A DNA stretch of 64,000 bases, taken from the NCBI RefSeq assembly GCF_017377855.1, contig NZ_JAFREP010000045.1:1-64000 (forward strand). The letters run 5' to 3'. Of this stretch, positions 24,253 through 34,424 are shown piece by piece (the first letter of the stretch is position 1; each line of letters begins with the position of its first letter). This DNA is from Acanthopleuribacter pedis (GTDB lineage: Bacteria; Acidobacteriota; Holophagae; Acanthopleuribacterales; Acanthopleuribacteraceae). The notes beneath the pieces are model-generated. The model was not told the origin of the DNA. It did no database searches and saw only the letters and a list, made by a program, of their open reading frames with translations. Position numbers and translations under genes: made by a program.

Positions 24253-27200
24253 CTAGCGGTTCACACCCGAACTAACGAATGGGTCAAGCAGGTTGAAGCC
24301 GTTGTGGTCGTACCAAACCAAGTCGGAACGACCGTCGCCGTTGAGATCGCCCGCCATCACCCCTGGGAAGCCGGCGACGCCGGCGGTATAGGTCCCGACG
24401 GCGGGTTGGCCTAATCCGTTCATGTGCCAAATGATCGGGAAACTTTCGTCGTCCCCACGCAGCAGCAGATCCTCGCGACCGTCGCCGTCAAAGTCGCCGA
24501 CCGTGCGCAAGGTTTGATCGTTCGGTGCTTGATAGGTACGCGCCGCGGTGACGACCCCGCCGTTCATCAGCCAAACCGTGAGCTCACCCGGCTGTTCCCA
24601 CGCCAAATCGTCCCAGCCGTTGCCGTCGAAATCACCTGCAAACACGGTATCCGTGGGTGCGTGGCTGGTTAGCGATTGGATCGACAGCCCGTGTTGGGTA
24701 TCGAATCGCCACAGGGCAAGTGCGCGGGTGTCCTCGTGGACCACGAGAAGTTCGTCACCGGCCCTGCCGTCAAAATTACCCACGGTTAGGGGAGACCAGC
24801 CGTTGCTGCTTGCGACCAAGTTTCGCACCGGATCGGTGACACCCCCGCGTACCAAGGCCAGCGTGCCCACGCGGTCTCGGGTCAGCCAATCCGGCTGTCC
24901 GTCGCCGTCGAAATCACCGGCGGCCAGGACCTGGCTGTCGGCGGCGAGGCGGACGGTGCTCGCTTGAGTTGGCGTTTCGCTTAAGTAAACGCCCGTTTCA
25001 GCCTGGAAGGTCGCCAAGGTGCGGGTGTGGCGGTTGTAGGCGAGCAGGTCGTTGCGATTGGTGCCGGCAACCGGAAACAGGGCGACCGGACGGTAGCCCT
25101 TGCGGTTGTGGTCGGGGTTAAACGCGGATAAGGGTTCCCATTGGCCGTCGAATCCACGACGGCGCCAAAGGATGTCGTCGAAGCCGTGCGCGTGAAGGAT
25201 GTCGCCGTCAACCACCTGCAATTCGCGCATGCGGGTGGGCGTGGCCACTTCCCGCCAGCGGTCAAACAACCAACAGTAGACGCGGTGTTCGTGGGTCAGG
25301 ACCCAGGGTTCGCCCGCGTCGGTGAGCCATAACTGGGCGATGTTATCGAGCTGACCGAGCGCCTTGAAGGCGCCGGCATGACCGGCGAACACCCGGCCGT
25401 TTAAAGGCACATAAGCGAGCTTGCCGTCGCCGAGAATCGGCGAGAAACCGTCGTCGGTCCAGAGATCCAGGTGACGGTGTAGGGCCGAGCGCTGGAAATC
25501 CTGAACTACAATGCGCAAGGATGGGTTCTGGGTCGTGGTGATCACCAGGTCCCCGTGTTCACCCTCGAATGCGAAACGCATGTTGTCGGCGTGGGCACCA
25601 ATCAGCGTCAAGGTGTCGCTACGGCCGTCCTCGGCAAGGTTGATCAAGCGTTTGGTTCCCTTTGCCTGGGCGATATTGACGGTGATGCGGTCGTGGCCGT
25701 TGCCGCCGCGGAAAACATCGTTGCCGTACGTGAGGATGAGGGTGTCGTTGCCGTCGTCGCCGTGGAACCAATCGTCGCCGTGGCTGTCCCAAAATTGATC
25801 GGCAAAGGGGCTGCCGTAAACGGCTTCGATACTGACCAGGTGGTCGCCGTGACCGTCGCCGCCGGAGACCCGGCCACTGCCTAAGAAGACCGAGACGCCT
25901 TGGGAATGGATGGGATCGCCGGCAAACAGGGCCGTATCAAAGCCGGGCCCGCCGTCCAGGTAATCACCGTTGTGGTTTTCGTTGCGATGGACGAAACCGC
26001 CGTAAAGGACATCATCGCCGGGACCCCCAAAAAGGTAGTCCGTGCCCCCGCCGCCGTGGAGTTCATCATCGCCACCGTCGCCGTAGAGGCGGTCGGAACC
26101 GCGACCCCCGGTAAGCAGGTCTCTGCCGTCGCCGCCGCGCAACAGATTGCCCTGGTTCCCGCCGGTGATTTGGTTGTTGCGCGCGTTGCCGATAATGGTG
26201 TTGGGAAAGGCGCGCGCGCCTTGCACCGCATCAACCTCGGGCATGAGGGTTAAATCCAGTGTTTCCGGTGCCTGGACGAGGCCCTCTTGATTGATTGACA
26301 AGACCGTGGTTTGAAATTGCTTGTTTTCATCGGTTTCCAACATGAAGTGGTACCCGTCACGGGATACCAAAACCGCATGATCCCAGCCGTCGAGGATTTG
26401 GACCGCAAAGTTGGGCATGTCCGCAAAGGTGAGGATCGCGCCGCGGAAGGGGTTGCCCCAGTCAGGAACATTGAGCCTGGGTAGGTGATCGTTGCCCGAT
26501 ACCTGAATGTCGGCGAAGTCGCGAGGAATCAGGATTTGGTCCACGGCCGTGTCCTGAGCGGCGTTGTAAATACCGATGATGGTCGGTGTGTTGGTCGGCA
26601 GCGTGGCGGTAGGGAACTGTAACAAGTAGGTGTCGGCGCCCTCATAGCCGGCCATCAATTCATGGGTGGGCTCATGGTTGTTCGTGCGCTGCATGTTGAC
26701 GCCGCCACCGTGCAAAAAGTTGTCCTGGCCGTTGCCAAACAACCAATCGTTGTTGGCACCGGCCTGGATCCATACGATGTCGTGCCACCAGGCGCCTTGG
26801 TGGCCTCCCTCATGGAGCATGAAAGCCAGCGGCGTCACGGATGAATTGAGATCCCACGCGGTGACCTTGAAATCGACCTGCTCGTCGCCGAGAAAGACGG
26901 GTTCAATCAGAAAACCGTCCTCCGTATAAATGCCGATATGTTGGTGGGCGGGTCCGGCAAAGTAATCCTGCAGGGTGATGATGGTCGCCCCCTGGCGGAA
27001 CGAGACGAGTTGATGGTGCAGTTGTTGGGTGTGTTTCAATTTACCAATCAAGGGGTTGCTAGGGAGCGGATCAATCGCTGCCTGGGTCGATAAACCGGCG
27101 GCGTTGAGCACTTGCAAATCATCCCCGTCCCGCAACATGCCGACTTGGCGCAGCGTCAGGGGCAATTGCAAGCGGTCTCTGCCGGGGTTCGCGGTTTCGT

Positions 27201-30200
27201 CTTCATTGACGATCGTGGTTCTGGCCAAAGCGTGGCGTACTTCGTAGTAGTCGTTGCCTTCACCGCCGACGACAAAGGTTTCCTGCGGCCCAATGATAAA
27301 GCGGTCATTACCTTGGCGACCGCCGATGACATAATGATATTGGGCCAGGTCGTAGCGGGGTTTATCACCTGGAAAGGGATTCTCTTGCAACATATAAAAC
27401 GTATTGTCTTGACTGTTGCCGACATACACACCATGGCGCGTAGCGGCATTGTATTCGAGGTGGTCAATCATGGTGTAGGTATTAACCGTGATCAGGTTCA
27501 TGAATTTGCTGGATACTTCTCTCATTTCAATTTTGTTAACTGCCTCGCCGAAACCCAGCACGATATCGTGACTGACATTGATATGGGCAAGTTTTTGGTA
27601 GTATTCATGCATCTGGCCGGTTGCTTTGTCGAACGCGAAAAAGCTCATTTGGGAAGCTTCCCCCGGTTCACCCAGTTGAAAGTGTACTTCACCGATATCA
27701 TAGGCGTGTTCCCCGGCGGTGAAGTCGATGATGCCCTCCGGCCTTACCCTGAAGAAGGTATGGTAGTCGGCCATGCTGTCGATGTACGCGGCTTGACGGT
27801 CGGCGGTTGATTTGAGGATGGTGTCTTGGACGAGCATGTCACCGACTGCCATAAGGGGGTTGGTGGTGTTCTCAAAGTCATTGACGGCGTGGCCAAGTCC
27901 TTTCAAGACGGCCAAGGTTTTGTCGCCGAAGTCGGCGTCTGGGCCGAGCTTGTGGAGTTCGGCAGCCACATCGTTATAAACGATATCGTCGACGATTCGG
28001 ACGGCAACCAGGGCCAGGACGACCACTTCGAGGCCCGGGTTGGCAAGGGCCGCCAACTGGAGTGTCACAATGGCGCTATCCAGTACGGCATTGACATCGC
28101 CGATGGTGCTGTTGCGCTCTAGATCTTGAATGACGTTGTAGACCCCAAAAGCGGTGCCCACAATGGGTAGGCGGCTCATGGCTTCGCCGGCGCCCACCAA
28201 GGTCGTGCCGAGGCGTGTGGCGGCGCGAACCAGCATGATGTCACCGTGTGCGCCGGCAAAGGCGGCCAAGCGCTGGGCGGCGGGACGAATGGCGGCACCC
28301 ACGGCCCGCGCCGCGGCTGCTTCGGCTTTGGCGTTCAAACCGCTGAGCGAACCGGCACCATGCAGCGCCTGGCTTAGGTCGATGATGGCGCGGTGCCATT
28401 CGCCCTTTTGAAGATCCTGTATTCCGGCGGAAAAACCCATCATGACCCCGTAAACGCCCATGCCGCGCCCTATCATTTCCCGGGTTGAGTTGGTGGTGCC
28501 ATGTTCCCGGACCTCGTGGATGAATTTGAGGGATTGGAGCTGTTCTTCGGGTACGGTGATTTCGTGCGCTCGGCTGATCGTTGCTTCCTGATCGGTGGAA
28601 CGGAAGCGGATGGTGAGGTCGCCGTTTTCGGCGCGGGTGGTGACGGTCGATGTTTCATCAATGTAGAAGCCGGGTTCCACGACGGCTTTCATCGTTTCCG
28701 CAACCAGGTTGAGATCATGCTGAAGTGTCAGCGTTGCGCGAAGCCGCTGGGTATTCTCGGACAGTCGCCCGTTGCGGACAATGTCCGCGCTGAAGTCCGG
28801 TTGTATATCGAGTAAGGGTTGGTGTTTTTGCTGAAAGTGCTGAAATTGGCCCGCGACTTCATTACCGACGGCCGCTTCAAGGGACAAGCGTTCTTCGGGT
28901 GACACCTCAGTGTACCAAGGTTCTTGGTGGCGACCTGTTTGGAAATCCTCCTCGGGGCCAAGCCCCAGCGCATCCCGTTCAGGTTCAGATGGATCGTCTT
29001 CATCCGGTCTCGGATTGGATCGGGATTGATTGTCATAAACAACCCCCTCGTCAATGAGGTCTTGGGCAAGAGTTCCGACCAGGTTCTCCGGTAGGTTTTC
29101 TTTTAAACGCGTGACCATTTCCTCGTATTCATCTGTATCGCCGAATTCATGGTCTGCCGGAAAGAAGTATTCTTTGGTGTAATCCTCTGAACCGAGGTTT
29201 TGGACATGTTCATGCACGACCTGTTCAAGTCTTGCCAGGTATGTGAGCTTGTTGGGGATGTACTGCTTTAGGCGTAACCCGGAAAGATAGAGCTGATAAC
29301 CCAGGGTGTTCAGTGTGATGTTTTTAAGCGGCGAGTTGGTTAATGCCTGGCCGAGTGACCTTGCGTCGGCAGGGGTGAGCCTGTCAAAGCGGTACCTAGA
29401 TTTGCCAACCTGGTCAACGGGGTTATCATCACCGCGGATGAAATCAGGGTTGCGGAAGTCATGAACTCTTATAAAGTCATCGAGAATTTTGAAGCTACCA
29501 AGTCTCAGTTCTACAGTGGTTCCGTCCTGCGTATAAGGCTCAGGGAGAAGGCTGATCGGGTTTTTGAAGAAATACACATCCAGATCGTGGTTGGAACCGG
29601 GTGGTAGGTGGTCATTCATTTTAAGGTGAAGGTTTCTCAAAAAGTCTGAAACGTATTGCTCCGATAACTCACAAGAGAGAAAAGCCAACTCATGGGTGTT
29701 TTCAAAGAGGCCGGGGTTTGTGGTAAAGCGTTCCGCGAAGAGTTCGGCTAATTCCTCGGGGGTTCTTTTGGCAACATGGGTCAGGTGACCGTGCGCCTCA
29801 TAATGCATGGTGCCACTGTATTCGTCGAGCGGTAGATTTGCAGCAACAGCATCGTGTTCCCAGTAGACCTGTGCCGTCTTGTGTTGGTCCCATCGAGCCG
29901 ACTCAATGAGGCGTTGATGAACTTCGATTTGCTGTAGTTTGCGTAATTGGATGTTTTGGCTATCGGTAAAATGACGTTGTCTCACTTGCAAAACTTCTAG
30001 TTTTTTAATGGCTTTGTTTAACTGGTCTCCTGTTGTTCGGAGTCTTTCGAGGGCGCTTTTGATTTCTGATTCTGTAACTTGATCTCGATTCATCATCTCC
30101 CGATAGTCTTCCTGAGCATCGCTATATAGTTCCCCGTACTGCCTAACCAGACCTTTGAGCCGGGCGATTCTTTGTTCGAGTTTTAATGGTTTTCGGAAGG

Positions 30201-30405
30201 TTTCTTGATCTTCAGGCTCATGGTCTGGATTATAAAATTCACGTTCCAGAATGCCTTTGGCATCGATGAAGTGGAAAATTTTATCTTGTTGGGCAAAAAG
30301 GAACAGGGGGGACCAGCATAGGAGCATCGGCAAGAGCCATCGGCAGGCGCGGTGCGCATGGGAAGGTTTGCCGTCTCGGTGAGACGGGGAGGTAGGGAAC
30401 ATCAT
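24253..30405 (-). CDS. Giant exported RTX / FG-GAP repeat protein, toxin-like
   Basis: About 2050 residues from the ATG at 30403-30405 (aaggaaaa upstream; the longer frame to 30588 lacks one). Residues 1-40 are a Sec-type signal (ACRWLLPMLLCWSPLFLFAQ). A coiled-coil-rich region follows (~75-170). MHYEAHGHL (His ~205) and LAFLSCEL (Cys ~245) form the strand-His-Gly / strand-Cys pattern of clan-CD proteases such as the C80 domain of MARTX and TcdA/B toxins. A hydrophobic Ala-rich segment (~680-840) resembles toxin translocation regions. Residues ~1400-1570 hold RTX nonapeptides (GGDGRDLLTGGRGSDRLYG). The last ~270 residues are FG-GAP/VCBS-type GDFDGDG repeats. RTX binds Ca2+ outside the cell. 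An export signal is unusual for a type I-secreted RTX protein. Function as a toxin or adhesin is inferred. Confidence 0.75.
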   Translation of the reverse strand: MMFPTSPSHRDGKPSHAHRACRWLLPMLLCWSPLFLFAQQDKIFHFIDAKGILEREFYNPDHEPEDQETFRKPLKLEQRIARLKGLVRQYGELYSDAQEDYREMMNRDQVTESEIKSALERLRTTGDQLNKAIKKLEVLQVRQRHFTDSQNIQLRKLQQIEVHQRLIESARWDQHKTAQVYWEHDAVAANLPLDEYSGTMHYEAHGHLTHVAKRTPEELAELFAERFTTNPGLFENTHELAFLSCELSEQYVSDFLRNLHLKMNDHLPPGSNHDLDVYFFKNPISLLPEPYTQDGTTVELRLGSFKILDDFIRVHDFRNPDFIRGDDNPVDQVGKSRYRFDRLTPADARSLGQALTNSPLKNITLNTLGYQLYLSGLRLKQYIPNKLTYLARLEQVVHEHVQNLGSEDYTKEYFFPADHEFGDTDEYEEMVTRLKENLPENLVGTLAQDLIDEGVVYDNQSRSNPRPDEDDPSEPERDALGLGPEEDFQTGRHQEPWYTEVSPEERLSLEAAVGNEVAGQFQHFQQKHQPLLDIQPDFSADIVRNGRLSENTQRLRATLTLQHDLNLVAETMKAVVEPGFYIDETSTVTTRAENGDLTIRFRSTDQEATISRAHEITVPEEQLQSLKFIHEVREHGTTNSTREMIGRGMGVYGVMMGFSAGIQDLQKGEWHRAIIDLSQALHGAGSLSGLNAKAEAAAARAVGAAIRPAAQRLAAFAGAHGDIMLVRAATRLGTTLVGAGEAMSRLPIVGTAFGVYNVIQDLERNSTIGDVNAVLDSAIVTLQLAALANPGLEVVVLALVAVRIVDDIVYNDVAAELHKLGPDADFGDKTLAVLKGLGHAVNDFENTTNPLMAVGDMLVQDTILKSTADRQAAYIDSMADYHTFFRVRPEGIIDFTAGEHAYDIGEVHFQLGEPGEASQMSFFAFDKATGQMHEYYQKLAHINVSHDIVLGFGEAVNKIEMREVSSKFMNLITVNTYTMIDHLEYNAATRHGVYVGNSQDNTFYMLQENPFPGDKPRYDLAQYHYVIGGRQGNDRFIIGPQETFVVGGEGNDYYEVRHALARTTIVNEDETANPGRDRLQLPLTLRQVGMLRDGDDLQVLNAAGLSTQAAIDPLPSNPLIGKLKHTQQLHHQLVSFRQGATIITLQDYFAGPAHQHIGIYTEDGFLIEPVFLGDEQVDFKVTAWDLNSSVTPLAFMLHEGGHQGAWWHDIVWIQAGANNDWLFGNGQDNFLHGGGVNMQRTNNHEPTHELMAGYEGADTYLLQFPTATLPTNTPTIIGIYNAAQDTAVDQILIPRDFADIQVSGNDHLPRLNVPDWGNPFRGAILTFADMPNFAVQILDGWDHAVLVSRDGYHFMLETDENKQFQTTVLSINQEGLVQAPETLDLTLMPEVDAVQGARAFPNTIIGNARNNQITGGNQGNLLRGGDGRDLLTGGRGSDRLYGDGGDDELHGGGGTDYLFGGPGDDVLYGGFVHRNENHNGDYLDGGPGFDTALFAGDPIHSQGVSVFLGSGRVSGGDGHGDHLVSIEAVYGSPFADQFWDSHGDDWFHGDDGNDTLILTYGNDVFRGGNGHDRITVNIAQAKGTKRLINLAEDGRSDTLTLIGAHADNMRFAFEGEHGDLVITTTQNPSLRIVVQDFQRSALHRHLDLWTDDGFSPILGDGKLAYVPLNGRVFAGHAGAFKALGQLDNIAQLWLTDAGEPWVLTHEHRVYCWLFDRWREVATPTRMRELQVVDGDILHAHGFDDILWRRRGFDGQWEPLSAFNPDHNRKGYRPVALFPVAGTNRNDLLAYNRHTRTLATFQAETGVYLSETPTQASTVRLAADSQVLAAGDFDGDGQPDWLTRDRVGTLALVRGGVTDPVRNLVASSNGWSPLTVGNFDGRAGDELLVVHEDTRALALWRFDTQHGLSIQSLTSHAPTDTVFAGDFDGNGWDDLAWEQPGELTVWLMNGGVVTAARTYQAPNDQTLRTVGDFDGDGREDLLLRGDDESFPIIWHMNGLGQPAVGTYTAGVAGFPGVMAGDLNGDGRSDLVWYDHNGFNLLDPFVSSGVNR

Positions 30406-30852
30406 AGGTTTTCCTTGTTTGTTAGGTGTGACAACGCTGCAAGGGATTCTACTTGGCGCGTTCCAGCCAATCGCAAGCGGACGATGCCGTTTCGGTATCG
30501 AGGCCGGTAAGGCTGAATCCACCGGGATCCACGTTTTGCGTAAAAGTGTCAAATGCGGGAATTTCCGGGAAGGGCATTGGGTAACCAATGGATGCGCTTC
30601 GAGAAAAGTCGCTGAAAGATCTAAATTGCAATCCGTGTGCCCAAAGTGGCCCGAGCTTACGGTTCTCTTTTTCGTGTTTTATAGCTGGATATTCATAAGT
30701 GAAACTTAAATAAGTGGCTGGAATATATATGTTTATATTGGACGGGTGGTTTTCGAGCGCCGCGGCGAGGTCGGCCAGGAGCGCGGGTGGTCGCCGCGCG
30801 CCTGCATGAGTGGCACCTGCCTGGATACACCCTGAATCTCGGTGAGATGCAC
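30406..30852. other. Upstream region of the giant gene
   Basis: 447 bp, A+T-rich at 30690-30750, likely holding the promoter of the minus-strand giant gene. A minus-strand frame ending at 30449 reads plausibly at its C-terminal end (YIPATYLSFTYEYP...LWAHGLQF) but has no start codon or ribosome site; it could be the 3' remnant of a lost gene. Confidence 0.4.
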
Positions 30853-32007
30853 CTAAACTTCCCCGGTTTCCTTCTGGACCTTGGCCTGGATCAAAATATC
30901 GTCCTGGAGTTTTTGCGTGCTGAACACATCCAACCGCGGTGCATTTTCCAATTTGGCCACACCACGCGCGCCAATCGGGCCGGGTGCCTGATTGCCGCCG
31001 ATCAGCCGCGCACCGACAAAGGCCCACACCTCGTTAATCAAATCCTCGGCAAAAAAGGAACCCAGCGTGATCGCGCCGCCCTCCACCATCAAACTCAGGA
31101 CGTCGTGGTTCATCAACTTTTCCAGCAGGGGTTTTAGGCTGATTTCGCCTTCCGCGGTGGGTGGAACGGTCCACACCTCCACGCCGTTGCTCACCAGCTC
31201 GGAGCGGTGAAACGGGTCCATCGCGTTGGTCGTCGCCACCACGGTTTTGCCGGGAATCTCTTGGCGAAACAAACGCGCTTTGAGGGGCACACGGCCGCGG
31301 CTGTCCAGTACGACCCGCAACGGCTGCACCTTGCGGTAATCGGGAAAACGCACGGTGAGCTCGGGATCGTCGGCGATGGCCGTGCCCGCGCCGATCAACA
31401 AGGCATCGCATTGGGCACGTAGGTAATGGGTTTCCAGGCGGGCCGCGTCGCCGGTGATCCAACGACTGGCACCGGTATAGGTGGCGATGCGCCCGTCTAG
31501 GCTCATGCAGTATTTGGCAATGACGTAGGGCCGGTTTTCGGCCAAAACGTGGAAAAAGGCGCGGTTCAGATGGCGCGCCTCTTCTTCCATCGGCCCGCGA
31601 CGTACTTCGATTCCGGCCGCTTCCAGCTCCAAATGACCCTCACCTTTGGTGCCCCGTGGACGCTCGGAACTGGCGTAAAACACGTGTTTGATGCCCGCCT
31701 CGATGAGTGCCTTGGTGCAGGGTGGGGTGCGCCCGAAATGGCAACAGGGTTCGAGTGTCACGTATATCGCCGCACCCTCGACGTCTTCCGTGGCACCGCG
31801 GATCGCCTCGATTTCGGCGTGCATGTCGCCCGCGCGACGGTGCCAGCCCTCGCCGATCACGCGCCCGTTTTTGACAATTACGGCGCCGACCATGGGATTG
31901 GGCGAGGTATATCCCGAACCCTTGCGCGCCAAATCCAAGGCGCGTTTCATGACACGAAGATCACCCGGCCGCCACTGATACGCCGCTGTGTCTGCCCCAT
32001 CTACCAT
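30853..32007 (-). CDS. ribD: Bifunctional riboflavin deaminase/reductase
   Basis: 384 residues. The N-terminal deaminase domain has the zinc site HAEIEAI and PCCHFGRTPPC and the usual SPNPMVGAVIV motif. The C-terminal reductase domain has the Y-C-M-S-LDGRIAT motif, SRWITGDAAR and LMVEGGAITLGSFF. Together they convert 2,5-diamino-6-ribosylamino-4-pyrimidinone 5'-phosphate to 5-amino-6-ribitylaminouracil 5'-phosphate in riboflavin synthesis. Length and motifs are complete. No other riboflavin gene is nearby, so it stands alone. Confidence 0.95.
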   Translation of the reverse strand: MVDGADTAAYQWRPGDLRVMKRALDLARKGSGYTSPNPMVGAVIVKNGRVIGEGWHRRAGDMHAEIEAIRGATEDVEGAAIYVTLEPCCHFGRTPPCTKALIEAGIKHVFYASSERPRGTKGEGHLELEAAGIEVRRGPMEEEARHLNRAFFHVLAENRPYVIAKYCMSLDGRIATYTGASRWITGDAARLETHYLRAQCDALLIGAGTAIADDPELTVRFPDYRKVQPLRVVLDSRGRVPLKARLFRQEIPGKTVVATTNAMDPFHRSELVSNGVEVWTVPPTAEGEISLKPLLEKLMNHDVLSLMVEGGAITLGSFFAEDLINEVWAFVGARLIGGNQAPGPIGARGVAKLENAPRLDVFSTQKLQDDILIQAKVQKETGEV

Positions 32008-32195
32008 GCTTTAGGCCCCCGTGTTCGCTTGGTGCTACATTGTCCTTCGGCGGAATTTCCGTTTCCTAAAGAACAACGGTTACTAAACTTAGTCTCGTTA
32101 CCCGCGTTTGGGAAGGGCGCGCGGGCCGCTGAACGAACGCTTACCCTAGCAGGGAAAACGCGCCGGGCAAAGTCCTACTGCGGCAAGAAGCTGAC

Positions 32196-33905
32196 TCAGG
32201 TTCCCGGGTCGCGTCCTCGGCCCGGCGCCGCATCGCGTTCGCGCAGGTACACGGCCAAATCAGCGGCCAACTGATCCACGCTGAACAAGGGGCGACGCCA
32301 CTGGCGGTAGAACTCGACCGCCGGGGTTAACCCGTTTAAACGCAGGCTTTTTTTGTAGCGTTCCAGCGCGTGTGCCCTGTTGTCCTGTTCGCTGATACGC
32401 CACAGCGAAAGCGCGGCAAGGTTGGCGCGCAGCCGGGCGCCGCTGCTATAGGGTGCCAAAAAGAGATGGCTGAAATTGTGCCATTCGACGCCGTGCAGGT
32501 GTTCGACACTGCGCCAGTCCAGGGCGCGCCCGAACTCGTTGTCCAGGCTTACCCATATATCGCAGCGGTCGTGAGCGTCCAGGTCGCGGTGGGTCAGCAC
32601 CTCGTGTTCGAATTGGTCGACCGCGGCCAAGTGGTTGATGCGGTAAATGATTTGTTCAAGGTAGGCGCGCTGCGCTTCCTTCACGTGGTCGGGGTCGTTA
32701 AAGAGGTGGTTCCAGTAGGGGAGTGTCAAGAGTTCGAAGGCCGTTGCCGACGCTTCCAGGATCTCCAAGCCGGGGGCGCGGTTTGCCGCGTAGGGTTGTT
32801 GGCTGCCGATGCTGAGGTGGAAGGCGCGGCCGAGGTAGTGGAGCAGGCGGTGTAGGTCCTCGCGACTTGCGGTGAGGTTGAGCGAAAGGAAGGGCGGTTG
32901 GTCGGGGGAGCGCACCAGCAAATGGCAGCCGGGCAGTTTGTCGGCACGTGCTTCCAGATCGAGGCAATTCTGGTCGACCAAGTGGCGGAACCAATCGTGG
33001 AGTTCGCCGTCCATGGCGGCCAACAAGCGATCGACGATGGGGATCATGTCGCGCGGTCGGTCCGCGAGAAACGGCGGCCCTTTCAGCGAGGGCGCCTGGC
33101 TGTCCCAGGGGTGCAGCTTCTCGATGGATAACGCGTTGCATAGCAGGTGGTCGCGTTCGCGAGCCAGGGGGACCATCCAGGTTTTGAGGGCGTCGGCGGT
33201 GCGGTTCATCTCGCGACGACTGGGGAGGCGCTGGTGGGTTTTGGCCTGGAGGTAGCTGTAATAGGTATCGTGGTTGACCGATTCGGCGATGTCGCGTCGG
33301 TAGCCACACAGGTCGTCGAACAAATCTTCGCTGCGCGGGGCTTGGCGGAAAAAAGCCAGCGCTGCTTCTTGCCAAGCGTCCTTGCGGATTTTTCGCTGGC
33401 GCGCGTTGAGGGCGTCGCTCAGGGCGCTGGGGTGGCGCAGTTCTTTTTGCCAATCGACGCGGACCTGTTCGCGGGAGAGAGCGTAATCTTCTTTCAGTTC
33501 TTCCAGCTCGTGTTCAAGCCGTAAATTTTCGCGGCGATGCACGTTGTGGCGGGCTAGGACCTGGGCTTGCCAAAGGACCGCGCGGGTCGGCGCGTGTTCG
33601 GCGACGGGCCATAATGCGGCTTGGCAGGCGTCGAGCTGGTGCATGGCGTCGCGCCAGCGGCCCTCGAACTCGCTGCTAAAAACGCGGTGGTCGAACAGCA
33701 TGCCGTGGAGCGAGGCCGAGTGGGGGATGAGGTGGTCGGCGACTTCTTGTTGGAACGCGGTTTCCAGTTCGGACCTTTTGGTGAGCCACGCGGCCTTTTC
33801 ACTTTCGCGTTCGACGCGGCTACAGATCAACTCATTGACCCGTTTCAGCATGGCCTCGGCCTGTTTGGGCGATGTGATCGAAGGCTTTTTGGGAAGCTGT
33901 TCCAT
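32196..33905 (-). CDS. M3-family oligoendopeptidase homologue with destroyed zinc site
   Basis: About 569 residues starting MEQLPKKPSITSPKQAEAMLKRVNEL. The helical body, the FFRQAPRSEDLFDDLCGYRRDIAESVNHDTYYSYLQAKTH region and the GLEILEASATAFELLTLPYWN segment follow PepF/oligoendopeptidase F order. At the position of the catalytic HExxH (HEFGHAFH in active enzymes) this protein reads HYLGRAFH (about residue 350): both the catalytic Glu and the second zinc His are gone, although the downstream Glu of the third ligand (EASATAFE) remains. I therefore call it a pseudo-peptidase, possibly a binding or regulatory protein. The reading frame is intact, which argues against simple decay. Confidence 0.7.
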   Translation of the reverse strand: MEQLPKKPSITSPKQAEAMLKRVNELICSRVERESEKAAWLTKRSELETAFQQEVADHLIPHSASLHGMLFDHRVFSSEFEGRWRDAMHQLDACQAALWPVAEHAPTRAVLWQAQVLARHNVHRRENLRLEHELEELKEDYALSREQVRVDWQKELRHPSALSDALNARQRKIRKDAWQEAALAFFRQAPRSEDLFDDLCGYRRDIAESVNHDTYYSYLQAKTHQRLPSRREMNRTADALKTWMVPLARERDHLLCNALSIEKLHPWDSQAPSLKGPPFLADRPRDMIPIVDRLLAAMDGELHDWFRHLVDQNCLDLEARADKLPGCHLLVRSPDQPPFLSLNLTASREDLHRLLHYLGRAFHLSIGSQQPYAANRAPGLEILEASATAFELLTLPYWNHLFNDPDHVKEAQRAYLEQIIYRINHLAAVDQFEHEVLTHRDLDAHDRCDIWVSLDNEFGRALDWRSVEHLHGVEWHNFSHLFLAPYSSGARLRANLAALSLWRISEQDNRAHALERYKKSLRLNGLTPAVEFYRQWRRPLFSVDQLAADLAVYLRERDAAPGRGRDPGT

Positions 33906-34162
33906 AGCGTGGGTGTTCCTTCCGCCGGCGAAAAACAAAAGAGCCCGGAAAATCAAGAGACCGGACTTGCTGGATCAATCGGTCATTTTAGCACTAAGTT
34001 GGGTTGAGGCGAGGGGCGGATCTTTAAGATTTACCAGATGCTTGCGAATTTGGGCCGCGACCTGGCCGAAAGCTTGCGCGAGTGCGCGATTCATGGGCGT
34101 TTCGCGGTGTTGCGTGCTGGATGAAAAAGCGTCGCGCGCCGGGGCGTCCTTTTTTTGGCCGC

Positions 34163-34321
34163 CTGGGTCGCGCACTTCCTGCGCGCCCGAGTCGCGCACT
34201 TCCTGCGCGCCTGGGTCGCGCACTTCCTGCGCGCCCGAGTCGCGCACTTCCTGCGCGCCTGGGTCGCGCACTTCCTGCGCGCCCGAGTCGCGCACTTCCT
34301 GCGCGCCTGGGTCGCGCACTT
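34163..34321. repeat. 24-bp minisatellite
   Basis: Seven units of GTCGCGCACTTCCTGCGCGC plus four bases (ccga or ctgg, alternating) at exact 24-bp spacing from 34167. On the minus strand it reads AQEVRDSG/AQEVRDPG within an open frame ending at 33975 (C-terminal part MNRALAQAFGQVAAQIRKHLV...), and the plus strand is open too, so coding is undecided. The rest of 33906-34424 shows nothing else clear. Confidence 0.85.
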
Positions 34322-34424
34322 TTTAGGTAGCGCGGGCTTTTCCCAAGGGCTGGATAGTGATAGGTTTGCAAGAGCGACCCGCCGGTCATTTTTTTTGGTG
34401 GGTTAGCTTTGCGTTGGGGGGCGA

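Noticed and set aside
25555..27810. Long open frames opposite the giant RTX gene
   Set aside because: Antisense shadows created by Gly/Asp-rich codon use; the minus-strand domains are clear.
30449..30800. C-terminal-looking peptide upstream of the giant gene
   Set aside because: Reads plausibly but has no start codon or ribosome site; kept only as a note.
34163..34321. CRISPR-like or coding repeat on either strand
   Set aside because: The 24-bp units abut with no spacers; both strands are open only because the period is a multiple of three.
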